From DASRWD01 sp044507975 (GTDB lineage Bacteria; Deinococcota; Deinococci; Deinococcales; Trueperaceae), in the NCBI GenBank assembly GCA_044507975.1, contig JBIQIQ010000005.1:1-49308 (forward strand): a stretch of DNA of 49,308 nt. The letters run 5' to 3'. The position numbers and the translations under genes were made by a program. Shown in pieces: positions 30,265 to 38,162 of this stretch; the stretch's first letter is position 1, and each line of letters starts with the position of its first letter. The notes under the pieces are model-generated. The model made no database searches and was not told where the DNA came from. It was given only the letters and a program-made list of their open reading frames with translations.

Positions 30265-30279
30265 CGGTTCGGACCTTAC

Positions 30280-31278
30280 TCAGCGCAGGAGCGACAGGGG
30301 GTCGACGGCGCGACCGGCTTCGTAGAGCTCGAAGTGCAGGTGGGGACCGGTGGAGATGCCCGTCGAGCCCACGTACCCGATCGTCTGCCCCTGACGCACC
30401 TGCTGGCCGACGTTGACGGCCACGGAGCTGAAGTGCGCGTACCAGGTCTCGTCGTTGCCAGCATGGCGCACCTTGACGAGGTTGCCGTAGCCCTGGGTCG
30501 ACCAGCCGGCGAACGTGACCGTGCCCGAGCGCGCCGCGACCACGGGCGTGCCCCACGGGGCCGCTACGTCGATGCCGCGGTGGAAGCTGGAGGTGCCCAT
30601 TCCGAGGTTGCGCGGCCCGTAGTAGGAGGTGAGCCGGCCGTGGAGCGGCCAGACGTAACGGTTCTCCTCCTCGCGCACCTTCTCGAGGCGCGCCATAGCC
30701 TCGACCGGGCGCACGTCGGGTAGGAAGAGGAGCATGCCGGGGACGATGTCGAACGGCGAGCGCAGCTCGTTGGCGCGCGCGAGGTCCTGCGGCTCCAGGC
30801 CGAAGCGCTCGACGACGTCGAGCACCGACTCGCCCTGCTGCAGGCTCACGACGAGGCCGAGGGCGGGAGGGACGAGCAGCTCGATGCCGACGGGGAGCCG
30901 GTCGAGCGAGGAGATGTCGGGGTTGGCGCCGACCATCGCCTCGAGGCTCACCCCGTAGGCTCCCGCGACGGTGCTCAGAGTCTCGCCCTGCTTGAGCACG
31001 TGCCACCGGAAGCCGGGGGGCGGGCTGACGGACGTCTCGGCGGGACCACCGACGGCGGCCACGTACGGCACCTTGAGGACCTGGCCCGGATGGATCGTGG
31101 CGCTCGAGAGCCCGTTGACGACCATGAGGTCGTTCACGGAGACGCCGTAGCGGTCCGCGATGAGGCCGAGAGAATCGCCGGAGGCGACGGTGCGCAGGGC
31201 GTAGGCTTCGGCGGCAGCGAGGGGGGACAGGGCTCCCAAGGCACAGAGGATGGTCATGACGGCGCGCTGCTTCTTCAA
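30280..31278 (-). CDS. LysM-domain M23 peptidase (LytM-like)
   Basis: A 332-residue exported peptidoglycan-associated protein. TTG 31278 was chosen because GGAG lies upstream and a signal peptide (KKQRAVMTILCALGALSPLAAAEA) begins there; the frame extends 18 codons further. Three LysM repeats follow: VASGDSLGLIADRYGVSVND, LKQGETLSTVAGAYGVSLEA and a third around VVSLQQGESVLDVVERFGL. The M23 domain keeps its zinc ligands in HRGID and HLHFELYEAG. It may be a cell-wall endopeptidase or an amidase activator. Confidence 0.9.
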   Translation of the reverse strand: MKKQRAVMTILCALGALSPLAAAEAYALRTVASGDSLGLIADRYGVSVNDLMVVNGLSSATIHPGQVLKVPYVAAVGGPAETSVSPPPGFRWHVLKQGETLSTVAGAYGVSLEAMVGANPDISSLDRLPVGIELLVPPALGLVVSLQQGESVLDVVERFGLEPQDLARANELRSPFDIVPGMLLFLPDVRPVEAMARLEKVREEENRYVWPLHGRLTSYYGPRNLGMGTSSFHRGIDVAAPWGTPVVAARSGTVTFAGWSTQGYGNLVKVRHAGNDETWYAHFSSVAVNVGQQVRQGQTIGYVGSTGISTGPHLHFELYEAGRAVDPLSLLR

Positions 31279-31315
31279 CGTCTGTGCTCCGATGGGCCGC
31301 TGGCTGCGACGAGAA

Positions 31316-31321
31316 ACCCTA
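31316..31321 (-). promoter_or_regulatory. Candidate -10 for M23 gene
   Basis: TAGGGT on the minus strand, 37 nt before TTG 31278, with ATGACC about 18 nt further upstream. This would give a normal leadered mRNA with a Shine-Dalgarno. Confidence 0.35.
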
Positions 31322-31399
31322 ACCCACGCCAAATGAGAGGGTCATGAGCTATCTCACCCGAGCGTCGCCGGACCCCGTCAGCGCCGCCCTCTTCCGCTC

Positions 31400-31810
31400 T
31401 CACGTCAGCGGGTCGCGCGTTCCCGTGGCCTGCCGCACGTACGCGACGACGTCGTCGGTGCTAGCGCCCGGGCCGAACACCTTCCCCACACCCAGCCTCT
31501 CGAGCTCGGGCATGTCCTGGTCCGGCACGATGCCTCCGCCGAACACCAGCACGTCGTCCGCCCCCTTGGCCCGGAGGCCGGCCACGACCTCGCGGAAGTA
31601 GTGCATGTGCGCTCCGGAGAGCACAGAGAGGCCGACGGCGTCGACGTCCTCCTGAACGGCCGCGGCGACGATCATCTCGGCCGTCTGGCGGAGGCCGGTG
31701 TAGACGACCTCCATGCCCGCGTCCCGCAGCGCCCGGGCGATGACCTTCGCGCCGCGGTCGTGACCGTCCAGGCCCGGCTTGGCGATGAGCACCCTGATGT
31801 TGCGGTCCAC
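31400..31810 (-). CDS. icmB: Acyl-CoA mutase small subunit, B12-binding (IcmB-like)
   Basis: A 136-residue coenzyme B12-binding domain. The His-on loop DGHDRGAK (about 15-22) supplies the cobalt ligand; GLSVLSGAH and VFGGGIVPDQD complete the nucleotide-loop site. It works with the large subunit encoded 66 nt upstream, and the length equals classical IcmB. GTG 31810 has AGGAGG 4 nt upstream. The substrate assignment comes from the large subunit. Confidence 0.88.
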   Translation of the reverse strand: MDRNIRVLIAKPGLDGHDRGAKVIARALRDAGMEVVYTGLRQTAEMIVAAAVQEDVDAVGLSVLSGAHMHYFREVVAGLRAKGADDVLVFGGGIVPDQDMPELERLGVGKVFGPGASTDDVVAYVRQATGTRDPLT

Positions 31811-31876
31811 TTACCCTCCTGTACCCTGGCAACGCTCGGCACGGCTCGTACCGCGCCCGCGGGCGCGGACCCGGCG

Positions 31877-33523
31877 TCAGATCAGCACGGGCTCCTGGTA
31901 GACGCCGTAGACCCGTCTGAGAACGTCCATCTGCTCGCCCAGCGTGCACAGCGCGTGCGCGCAGGCCAGGAAGGCCGGCATCGTGTTTCGCCCCTCCTTG
32001 GCCGCGGCCTCCAGCTCGGCCAGGGCGGCCTCGGCCCCGGCCGCGTCGCGCTCGCGGCGCACCCTCTCGAGACGCTCCTTCTGGACCTCGGCGACCTGGG
32101 GGTCCACCAACTGGATCGGCACCTCGGGGTGGTCCTGCGCGAAGGCGTTCACCCCCACGACCAGCCGCCTGCGGTCGTCGATCTCACGCTGCTGATGCCA
32201 GCTGGCGTCGCCGATCTCGCGGGCGAAGAAGCCCTCCTCGATCGCCGCCTCCACCCCGCCGAGCTCGTCGATGCGTGCGAAGTACTCGAGCGTCTGACGC
32301 TCCATCTCGTTCGTCAGCCACTCGAGGTAGTAGGAGCCCGCCAGCGGGTCGGCGGTGTTCGCCACGCCCGTCTCGTGAGCTATCACCTGCTGGGTGCGCA
32401 GCGCCAGCGTCGCGGCCTCCTCGGTAGGGAGGGCGAGAGCCTCGTCGTAGGCGTCGGTGTGGAGGCTGTTGGTGCCGCCCAGCACACCCGCCAGCGCCTG
32501 GACGGCGACACGCGCCACGTTGACGAGCGGCTGCTGGGCCGTGAGCGACACCCCGGCCGTCTGCGCGTGGGTCCTCAGCATCCAGGAGCGCGGGTCCTTC
32601 GCGCCGAAGACGTCCCTCATCTGGCGCGCCCAGATGCGGCGCGCGGCGCGGAACTTGGCGATCTCCTCGAAGAAGTCGTTGTGGACGTTGAAGAAGAACG
32701 ATACGCGCGGCGCGAACTCGTCGACGTCGAGGCCCCGCTCGAGCGCCTTCCGCACGTAGTGGACGCCGTCGGCCAGCGTGAACGCTAGCTCCTGCACGGC
32801 CGTCGAGCCCGCCTCGCGGATGTGGTAGCCGGACACCGAGACGAAGTTGAACCGCGGCGCGTGCCGCGGGCCCCACTCGAACGTGTCGATCACGAGTCCG
32901 ACGCTGGGCGCAGGCGGGAAGATGTACTCCTTCTGCGCGATGAACTCCTTGAGGATGTCGTTCTGGATCGTGCCCCCGACCTTCCTCAGGTCGGCGCCGC
33001 GCCTCTGCGCCATCGCGAGGTACATCGCCCAGATGGCGTTCGCCGGGCTGTTGATGGTCATCGAGGTCGTGACCTGCTCGGGGTCGATGCCGTCGAACAG
33101 GACCTCCATGTCGGCCAGGCTCGCCACGGCCACGCCGCACTTCCCGATCTCGCCCAGCGCCATCGGGTGGTCGCTGTCGTAGCCCATCAGCGTAGGCAGG
33201 TCGAACGCGGTGGACAGACCGGTCTGTCCTGCCGCGAGCAGCCTCTTGAAGCGCTCGTTCGTCTGCTCGGCGGTCCCGAAGCCCGCGAACATGCGCATCG
33301 TCCAGAGGCGACCGCGGTACATGCTCTCTCGCACGCCGCGGGTGTACGGGAACGATCCCGGGTAGCCGAGGTCGCGCTCCGGGTCGAAGCCCTCCAGGTC
33401 GTCCGGCGTGTAGACCGGGTCGACCGGGATGCGGGACAGCGTCTCGAACGGGACGTCGCGCTCCGGGTGCGAGCGCGTGGCCTCGCCGTACTCCTCCTCC
33501 AACCAGCGGCGCTTCGACTTCAT
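31877..33523 (-). CDS. icmA: Acyl-CoA mutase large subunit with isobutyryl-CoA mutase signature
   Basis: A 548-residue catalytic subunit of a B12-dependent carbon-skeleton mutase. TMRMFAGFGTAEQTN and GYDSDHPMALGEIGKCGV are typical. At the two substrate-deciding positions it has Phe79 (TMRMFAGF) and Gln197 (FIAQKEYIFPP). Methylmalonyl-CoA mutases have Tyr and Arg; isobutyryl-CoA mutase has Phe and Gln at 80 and 198. So IcmA, interconverting isobutyryl- and n-butyryl-CoA, is favoured over methylmalonyl-CoA mutase. ATG 33523 overlaps the ygfZ stop as ATGA, and TAGAAT lies 6 nt upstream. Confidence 0.85.
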   Translation of the reverse strand: MKSKRRWLEEEYGEATRSHPERDVPFETLSRIPVDPVYTPDDLEGFDPERDLGYPGSFPYTRGVRESMYRGRLWTMRMFAGFGTAEQTNERFKRLLAAGQTGLSTAFDLPTLMGYDSDHPMALGEIGKCGVAVASLADMEVLFDGIDPEQVTTSMTINSPANAIWAMYLAMAQRRGADLRKVGGTIQNDILKEFIAQKEYIFPPAPSVGLVIDTFEWGPRHAPRFNFVSVSGYHIREAGSTAVQELAFTLADGVHYVRKALERGLDVDEFAPRVSFFFNVHNDFFEEIAKFRAARRIWARQMRDVFGAKDPRSWMLRTHAQTAGVSLTAQQPLVNVARVAVQALAGVLGGTNSLHTDAYDEALALPTEEAATLALRTQQVIAHETGVANTADPLAGSYYLEWLTNEMERQTLEYFARIDELGGVEAAIEEGFFAREIGDASWHQQREIDDRRRLVVGVNAFAQDHPEVPIQLVDPQVAEVQKERLERVRRERDAAGAEAALAELEAAAKEGRNTMPAFLACAHALCTLGEQMDVLRRVYGVYQEPVLI

Positions 33524-34527
33524 GCCGGCATTCTACGCGCCGCTACCGGCAGCACCCGGCCCCCGACGCCTCCGGCAGAGACGCTCGCGCCGTCCGGGAC
33601 GTCGTTCCTGAGGACGACGAGCGCCCTCACCGAGCCGTCCGGCAGCGTCGCTACCGTGCCGAGCCGGCCCACGACCTTGCCGGCCAGGCTCACGTCGCGG
33701 CCCGCTGGCGCCCCTGCGAGCTCCAGGGAGCGCAGCCCGCGGCGCACGGCGCCCCTCGCCTCGATGCGGGCCATGATCTCCTGTCCGAGGTAGCAGCCTT
33801 TGCGGAACGACACCAGGCCGGCCAGGCCGGCCTCCTGAGGCAGGACGCCCTCGCCGCCCTCGCGGGCGGCCGCCGGCACCGCCGCGCTGACCCGCGCGAC
33901 GTCGAGCGCGGCGGCGTCGACCGGCACGGCGCCGGCGCGCTCCAGCAGCGCCTGCAGGTCGGGTCCCGCGCCGACCGTCAGCACGTCGTAGCCGCCGGCC
34001 TCGGACCGTCTGACCGGGTAGGCGAACGACTCCCACCCCTCGCCGGCCCAGGCGACCAGGCCGCCGTCCGCTGGGAGGGAGCCGGGCTCGGCGCCCAGCT
34101 CCCGGGCAGCGCGCGCGACGGCTTCCGAAGCCCCCGCGCCCTGCACGGTCACCACCGCGGCCGGGACGCGGCGGAGCGCGACCTCGTCGAACACGATGTG
34201 GCGCTCGAGGGTCTCCTGCACCCAATCGACCCGTCCGTCGTCGACGACCAGCAGGAGCCTGTCCGCCCCCGCCCGCAGGACCTGGGCCTCGGCCAACGCG
34301 TGACCCTTGTGGTTGAGCAGGAGGCCGCGACCCGCACCCCCCACCGGCAGACCGCTCACGTCGTTGGCCAGCTGCCCGTGGAGGAAAGGCGCTGCATCCG
34401 GGCCGATCGCCTCCAGGGCCGCGCTCGACGCCAGCAACGCGGCGAACGGCGCGCCCCCCGCGGCCGCGGCCAGGACCGCGCTCGCGCCCGCCCCCGGCTC
34501 GGACGACCTGTCATCGTTGCTCCTCAT
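33520..34527 (-). CDS. ygfZ: YgfZ/GcvT-like folate-binding protein
   Basis: A 335-residue homologue of YgfZ, a tetrahydrofolate-binding protein that helps iron-sulfur enzymes. The signature KGCYLGQEIMARI (about 235-250) with its conserved Cys and the N-terminal PFLHGQLANDVSGL segment support the call. It starts ATG 34527, 7 nt after the metallophosphoesterase, and its stop overlaps icmA. TAGAAT, the possible icmA -10, lies in its last codons. Confidence 0.88.
   Translation of the reverse strand: MRSNDDRSSEPGAGASAVLAAAAGGAPFAALLASSAALEAIGPDAAPFLHGQLANDVSGLPVGGAGRGLLLNHKGHALAEAQVLRAGADRLLLVVDDGRVDWVQETLERHIVFDEVALRRVPAAVVTVQGAGASEAVARAARELGAEPGSLPADGGLVAWAGEGWESFAYPVRRSEAGGYDVLTVGAGPDLQALLERAGAVPVDAAALDVARVSAAVPAAAREGGEGVLPQEAGLAGLVSFRKGCYLGQEIMARIEARGAVRRGLRSLELAGAPAGRDVSLAGKVVGRLGTVATLPDGSVRALVVLRNDVPDGASVSAGGVGGRVLPVAARRMPA
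33530..33535 (-). promoter_or_regulatory. Internal leaderless-type -10 for icmA
   Basis: TAGAAT on the minus strand, inside the 3' end of ygfZ, 6 nt before ATG 33523. Confidence 0.4.
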
Positions 34528-34534
34528 ACGGCGA

Positions 34535-35170
34535 TCATCCCTTCCCGAGGTCGATCAGGGTGTAGCCGAAGGCGTTCACCACCCGGACGCCGTGCTCGGA
34601 CACGTGCTCGCGCGGGCCGCCGCCCTCGAGGTGCACGTGGCCATGGACGTGGAGCAGCGGCCGCCACCGAGCGTGGAAGGCGTTGAACGCCGGCACGCCC
34701 CGGTGGGCGTGGTCCGGGCCGGCCGAGGGACCCTCGGGCGGGGCGTGCGTCAGCAGCACGTCGACCGCTCGGCCACGCCGGCGCCGCTCGAGGAGCAGAC
34801 GCGGCGTCAGCCGGGCGAGCATGCGCGCGAACTCGGCCTCGCTGTACTGGAAAGGGCCGTCGTTGTAGCGCAGGCTGCCCTCCACGCCCAGGATCGTCAC
34901 GCCGGCGACCTCGACGTAGCGCAGGTGGACGTCGACGCAGCCACCGGGCCTGCGCGACGGCGCGGTACCGTCGGCCTCCCGCAGGAGGCCGACGGCGTGG
35001 TTCCCCATCACGTAGTGGGGGACCGCGCGCGACTTCGTCGCCATGAACTCGAGCACCTCGCCCGGCATGTCGCCGGCGGAGAGGATGACGTCGAAGCCCG
35101 GCAGGTTGCCCGGGAAGTTGGGCGAGTGGACCACCGGCGACACCGCGTCGGCGACCGCCAGGATGGTCAC
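34535..35170 (-). CDS. Metallophosphoesterase with altered first motif
   Basis: A 211-residue calcineurin-like protein. Motifs II-V are present: GDMPGEV, VMGNHAVG, LTHAPPEG and VHGHVH. The usual DxH of motif I is replaced by ADAVSP, so one metal ligand is missing at its normal place. The start is GTG 35170, 11 nt after the prfB stop; upstream codons in the same frame are a shadow of prfB. It is the second gene of a prfB-led operon. Substrate unknown. Confidence 0.78.
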   Translation of the reverse strand: MTILAVADAVSPVVHSPNFPGNLPGFDVILSAGDMPGEVLEFMATKSRAVPHYVMGNHAVGLLREADGTAPSRRPGGCVDVHLRYVEVAGVTILGVEGSLRYNDGPFQYSEAEFARMLARLTPRLLLERRRRGRAVDVLLTHAPPEGPSAGPDHAHRGVPAFNAFHARWRPLLHVHGHVHLEGGGPREHVSEHGVRVVNAFGYTLIDLGKG

Positions 35171-35181
35171 GCCCTCGCGCT

Positions 35182-36271
35182 CTACGCCGCGACCTCCTTG
35201 GCCGTCCACTCGAGGCCGGCCCAGATCAGGTCGTCGATGTCGCCGTCGAGCACGGCATCGGGGTCGTGACGCATGGCGGCGGTGCGGTGGTCCTTGACGT
35301 ACTGCTTGTCGAGAACGTAGCTGCGGATCTGCGAGCCCCACTCGATCGCCTTCTGCTGGCCGCGCGCCTTCATCTGCTCCTCGAGGCGCTTGCTCTCCTC
35401 GCGCTCGTAGAGGCGCGAGCGCAGCACCGTCATCGCCTTCTCGCGGTTCTTGATCTGCGACTTGCCGTCCTGGCAGGTCACGACGATCTCCTCGGGCGTG
35501 CCGGGCTTGTACGTGACGCGCACCGCCGAGTCGGTCGTGTTGACCGACTGACCGCCGGGCCCGCTCGACCGGTAGACGTCGACGCGCACGTCCTTCGGGT
35601 CGATGTCGATGAGGATGTCGTCGTCGATCTCGGGCACGACCTCGACGGACGCGAACGACGTGTGGCGCCGCCCCTGGGAGTCGAACGGGCTCACGCGCAC
35701 CAGTCGGTGCACGCCCCCTTCGACGCGCAAGCGCCCGAAGGCGCGGTCGCCGCGCACGATCATCTGCGCGTACTCGATGCCGTTCGGGGCGTCGTGGTTC
35801 GCCACGACGTCGAGCAGCTCGACGTCGAAGCCCTCCCGCTCGGCGTAGCGCCGGTACATGCGCAGGAGCATGCCGGCCCAGTCGGAGGACTCGGTGCCGC
35901 CGGCGCCCGGCTTGATCGTGATGATGGCCGCGCGGTCGTCGTGCGGCCCGCTGAACAGGGTCTCCCGGAAGAGCACGTCGAGCTGGCGCTCCACGCGCTC
36001 CCGCTCGGGCTCGAGCTCCTCGGCCTCGTCACCCTCCGCGATCTCGTACAGCTCGCCGAGGCCGACGACGTCGCCGTGCAGCGCGTCGAACTGCTGGATC
36101 ACGCGGCGCAGCCGCGTGGCTTCCTGGGTGACCTGCTTGGCCTTGTCGGGGTCGCTCCACAGCCCCGGGTCGTTCAGCTGCGGTTCTAGCTCTTCGAGCC
36201 TGCTGCGCTTGGCAGCCAGGTCAAAGATACCCCCGTAGGTTGTCGATCCTCTGCTTCAGGTCGGATACCAT
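35182..36271 (-). CDS. prfB: Peptide chain release factor 2, programmed +1 frameshift
   Basis: RF2 releases peptides at UGA and UAA. A 16-residue first part (MVSDLKQRIDNLRGYL, ATG 36271 with AGGTGG upstream) ends at TGA 36223-36221. A +1 slip at CTT then continues DLAAKRSRLEELEP to 35182, giving 362 residues. The later part has the SPF anticodon tripeptide (VRVSPFDSQGRR) and the catalytic GGQ (SSGPGGQSVNT). A conceptual start at 36102 would wrongly drop the N-terminal domain. It heads the operon with the metallophosphoesterase, ygfZ and mutase genes. Confidence 0.96.
36220..36234 (-). promoter_or_regulatory. RF2 autoregulatory frameshift site
   Basis: On the minus strand GGGGG TAT CTT TGA C matches the classical prfB element: an internal Shine-Dalgarno-like G run, the slippery CTT and an in-frame TGA followed by C. 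Low RF2 raises slippage and so RF2 synthesis. Confidence 0.95.
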
Positions 36272-36294
36272 CCGTGTCCACCTCTCGGTCTGCG

Positions 36295-36300
36295 AGTTTA
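36295..36300 (-). promoter_or_regulatory. Candidate -10 for prfB operon
   Basis: TAAACT on the minus strand, 23 nt before ATG 36271. The gene also has a Shine-Dalgarno, so its mRNA would have a short leader. No clear -35. Confidence 0.45.
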
Positions 36301-36349
36301 GCGCCTCGGGCCGGACCCGGGCGCCCTCAGCGAGACTCGGCAGCGATGG

Positions 36350-36355
36350 TATCGT
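36350..36355 (+). promoter_or_regulatory. Candidate -10 for cdaA operon
   Basis: TATCGT about 108 nt before TTG 36463, in the divergent gap from prfB. It would give a long leader containing the complementary segments at 36394-36454. Confidence 0.3.
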
Positions 36356-36393
36356 GCCGAGAACGTGGTCGACCCCGCGCGAACCGCATGCGC

Positions 36394-36454
36394 CGGAGGG
36401 CCCCGCGCCTCCGCCTGAGCGCCTGTGCCGCTTCCGGGAAGCCACCGGCGGAGG
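36394..36454 (+). promoter_or_regulatory. Possible SD-sequestering leader of cdaA
   Basis: CCTCCGCC (36408-36415) is an exact 8-nt complement of GGCGGAGG (36447-36454), which holds the cdaA Shine-Dalgarno. It is also complementary over 6 nt to CGGAGG (36394-36399). The two pairings exclude each other, so this could be a translational switch. GC-rich chance pairing is possible. Confidence 0.35.
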
Positions 36455-36462
36455 CGCTAGAG

Positions 36463-37200
36463 TTGTCTGTCATCCAAGGGTTCCGGCTGCAGGACGCGCT
36501 GGACATCCTCATCATCGCCGGTCTCCTCTACCAGGGCTACGCCCTCCTGGTCGGCTCGCGGGCCTGGAACGTGCTGCGGGGCCTCGTCGGCCTGGCGGTG
36601 CTGTGGTTCCTCGCCGCCCAGCTCGACATGGCGGCGACGAAGTGGCTCTTCGACGCCGTGGCGCCCGTCGGGTTCATCGCCCTCGTCGTGGTCTTCCAAC
36701 CCGAGCTGCGGGCCGTGCTCGAGCGCTTCGGCAGGGGCCGCTTCCGGACCGCCGCCAAGGGCGACCCCGTGCAGGAGATCATGTCGGCGGTGCGGGAGCT
36801 GGCGACGCAGCGGCGCGGCGCCCTGATCGCGATCGAGCAGCGCACTCCCCTCAAGGAGTACAGCGAGACTGGCACGCCCATCGGAGCCCCCGTGACCGGA
36901 GCTCTGCTCCAGACGCTCTTCGCGTCGAAGGGGCCTCTGCACGACGGCGGCGTCGTGATCCGCGAGGACGTGGTCACGCACGCCGGCGCGATCTTCCCCC
37001 TCTCCGACAAGCACGAGGGGTGGTCGGTCAAGCACGGCACGCGCCACCGGGCGGCCCTCGGCCTGTCCGAGGTGTCGGACGCGATCGTCATCGTGGTCAG
37101 CGAGGAGCGCGGCACCGTAAGCGTGGCGCGCGGCGGCGAGCTGCGCTCCGACATCGCCCCGGCCGACGTCCTCACGACCCTCCAGGAGGCGTACGCGTGA
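36463..37200 (+). CDS. cdaA: Diadenylate cyclase CdaA (DisA_N domain)
   Basis: A 245-residue membrane enzyme making c-di-AMP from two ATP. Three N-terminal membrane helices (LDILIIAGLLYQGYALLV, WNVLRGLVGLAVLWFLAA, VAPVGFIALVVVF) precede the DisA_N domain with GPLHDGGVVI and HRAALGLSE; the usual DGA motif reads DGG. TTG 36463 was chosen because GGAGG lies 8 nt upstream and similarity starts there; the frame is open for 63 more codons. The YbbR/CdaR gene follows after 13 nt, the standard partnership. Divergent from prfB. Confidence 0.92.
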   Translation: MSVIQGFRLQDALDILIIAGLLYQGYALLVGSRAWNVLRGLVGLAVLWFLAAQLDMAATKWLFDAVAPVGFIALVVVFQPELRAVLERFGRGRFRTAAKGDPVQEIMSAVRELATQRRGALIAIEQRTPLKEYSETGTPIGAPVTGALLQTLFASKGPLHDGGVVIREDVVTHAGAIFPLSDKHEGWSVKHGTRHRAALGLSEVSDAIVIVVSEERGTVSVARGGELRSDIAPADVLTTLQEAYA

Positions 37201-37213
37201 CCGGGGCGACGCC

Positions 37214-38143
37214 GTGATCGGGATCGCGGCCACCCTCCGGGCCCTTCTGGCGCGGCTGCGGCGCAACTGGGCGCCGAAGCTGGTGTCGTTGGTCATCGCG
37301 TTCCTGATCTGGGTCTTCGTCACCAGCTCGAGCGCCTCGCTCACGCAGCGCAGCATGCTCGTGCCGCTCCAGGTCGACGGGGTCGAGGAGGGCTTCGTGC
37401 CGGTAGGGCTGCCGCAGTCCGTCGCGGTGTCGGTGAGCGGGCCGAGCCTGCGCGTCGACCGGATGACCCCCGACATGGTCCGCGCGTCGCTCGACCTCTC
37501 GGCGGCGAACGGCGAGTTCACCCGACCCATCGTCGTGCAGTCGCCGCAGGACATCAGGGTGCTCCAGGTCGAGCCGGCCGAGGTGATCGGCTTCCTCGAG
37601 ACGATCACGACCTCCACGACGACCGTGACCATCGCGCTGACCGGCGACCGGCCGGCGGGCGTGCTCCTCGAGGCCGAGGCGACCCCCGCGGCCGTGACGC
37701 TGACCGGCCGCAGCCAGGTGCTCGACCAGGTCGTGCGCGTCCTGGCGTTCGCTCCCGCCGTGGGGGGCGGCGTGGCGCGCCTCGTGGCGGTCGACGAGCT
37801 CGGCGAGCCGGTGACCGAGGTCGAGTTCGCGCCGCCGACGGTCACGGTGGCGGTGAACACGCGGCCCGCCCTCGACATGCGCGAGGTCGCGGTCGACCTG
37901 CAGCGCCCCGCGTCTTCCCGCATCGCAGCGGTCACGCTCAACGACCCCGTCGTCAGGGTGGCCGGGCCACCGGCGGCGCTCGTGGACCTGGGGGCCGTGA
38001 CCGGGACGGTGGACCCGCCTACCGGCGCCATGGACCCCGGCCGGTATACTCTGCCCGTTCGGCTGGCGCTGCCGGAGGGCGTCTTCGCCCTGCAGACGCC
38101 TACGGCCACGCTGCAGTTCGTGAGCGTGCCGCTCGAGCCGTAG
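37214..38143 (+). CDS. cdaR: YbbR-domain protein, CdaA regulator (CdaR-like)
   Basis: A 309-residue protein with one N-terminal membrane anchor (APKLVSLVIAFLIWVFVTSS) and three extracytoplasmic YbbR-like repeats (VPVGLPQSVAVSVSGPS; VTIALTGDRPAGVLLE; VAVDLQRPASSRIAAV). In Firmicutes CdaR contacts CdaA and modulates c-di-AMP synthesis. GTG 37214 is 13 nt after cdaA. The def gene follows after 19 nt. Confidence 0.88.
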   Translation: MIGIAATLRALLARLRRNWAPKLVSLVIAFLIWVFVTSSSASLTQRSMLVPLQVDGVEEGFVPVGLPQSVAVSVSGPSLRVDRMTPDMVRASLDLSAANGEFTRPIVVQSPQDIRVLQVEPAEVIGFLETITTSTTTVTIALTGDRPAGVLLEAEATPAAVTLTGRSQVLDQVVRVLAFAPAVGGGVARLVAVDELGEPVTEVEFAPPTVTVAVNTRPALDMREVAVDLQRPASSRIAAVTLNDPVVRVAGPPAALVDLGAVTGTVDPPTGAMDPGRYTLPVRLALPEGVFALQTPTATLQFVSVPLEP

Positions 38144-38162
38144 CCGGCCGACCGGAGGACCC

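Noticed and set aside
35182..36102. prfB as a 306-residue protein
   Set aside because: This omits the N-terminal domain that the +1 frameshift at 36224 restores.
36221..36445. Separate 74-residue gene
   Set aside because: Its last 16 codons are the first part of prfB; the upstream codons lie in the divergent promoter region.
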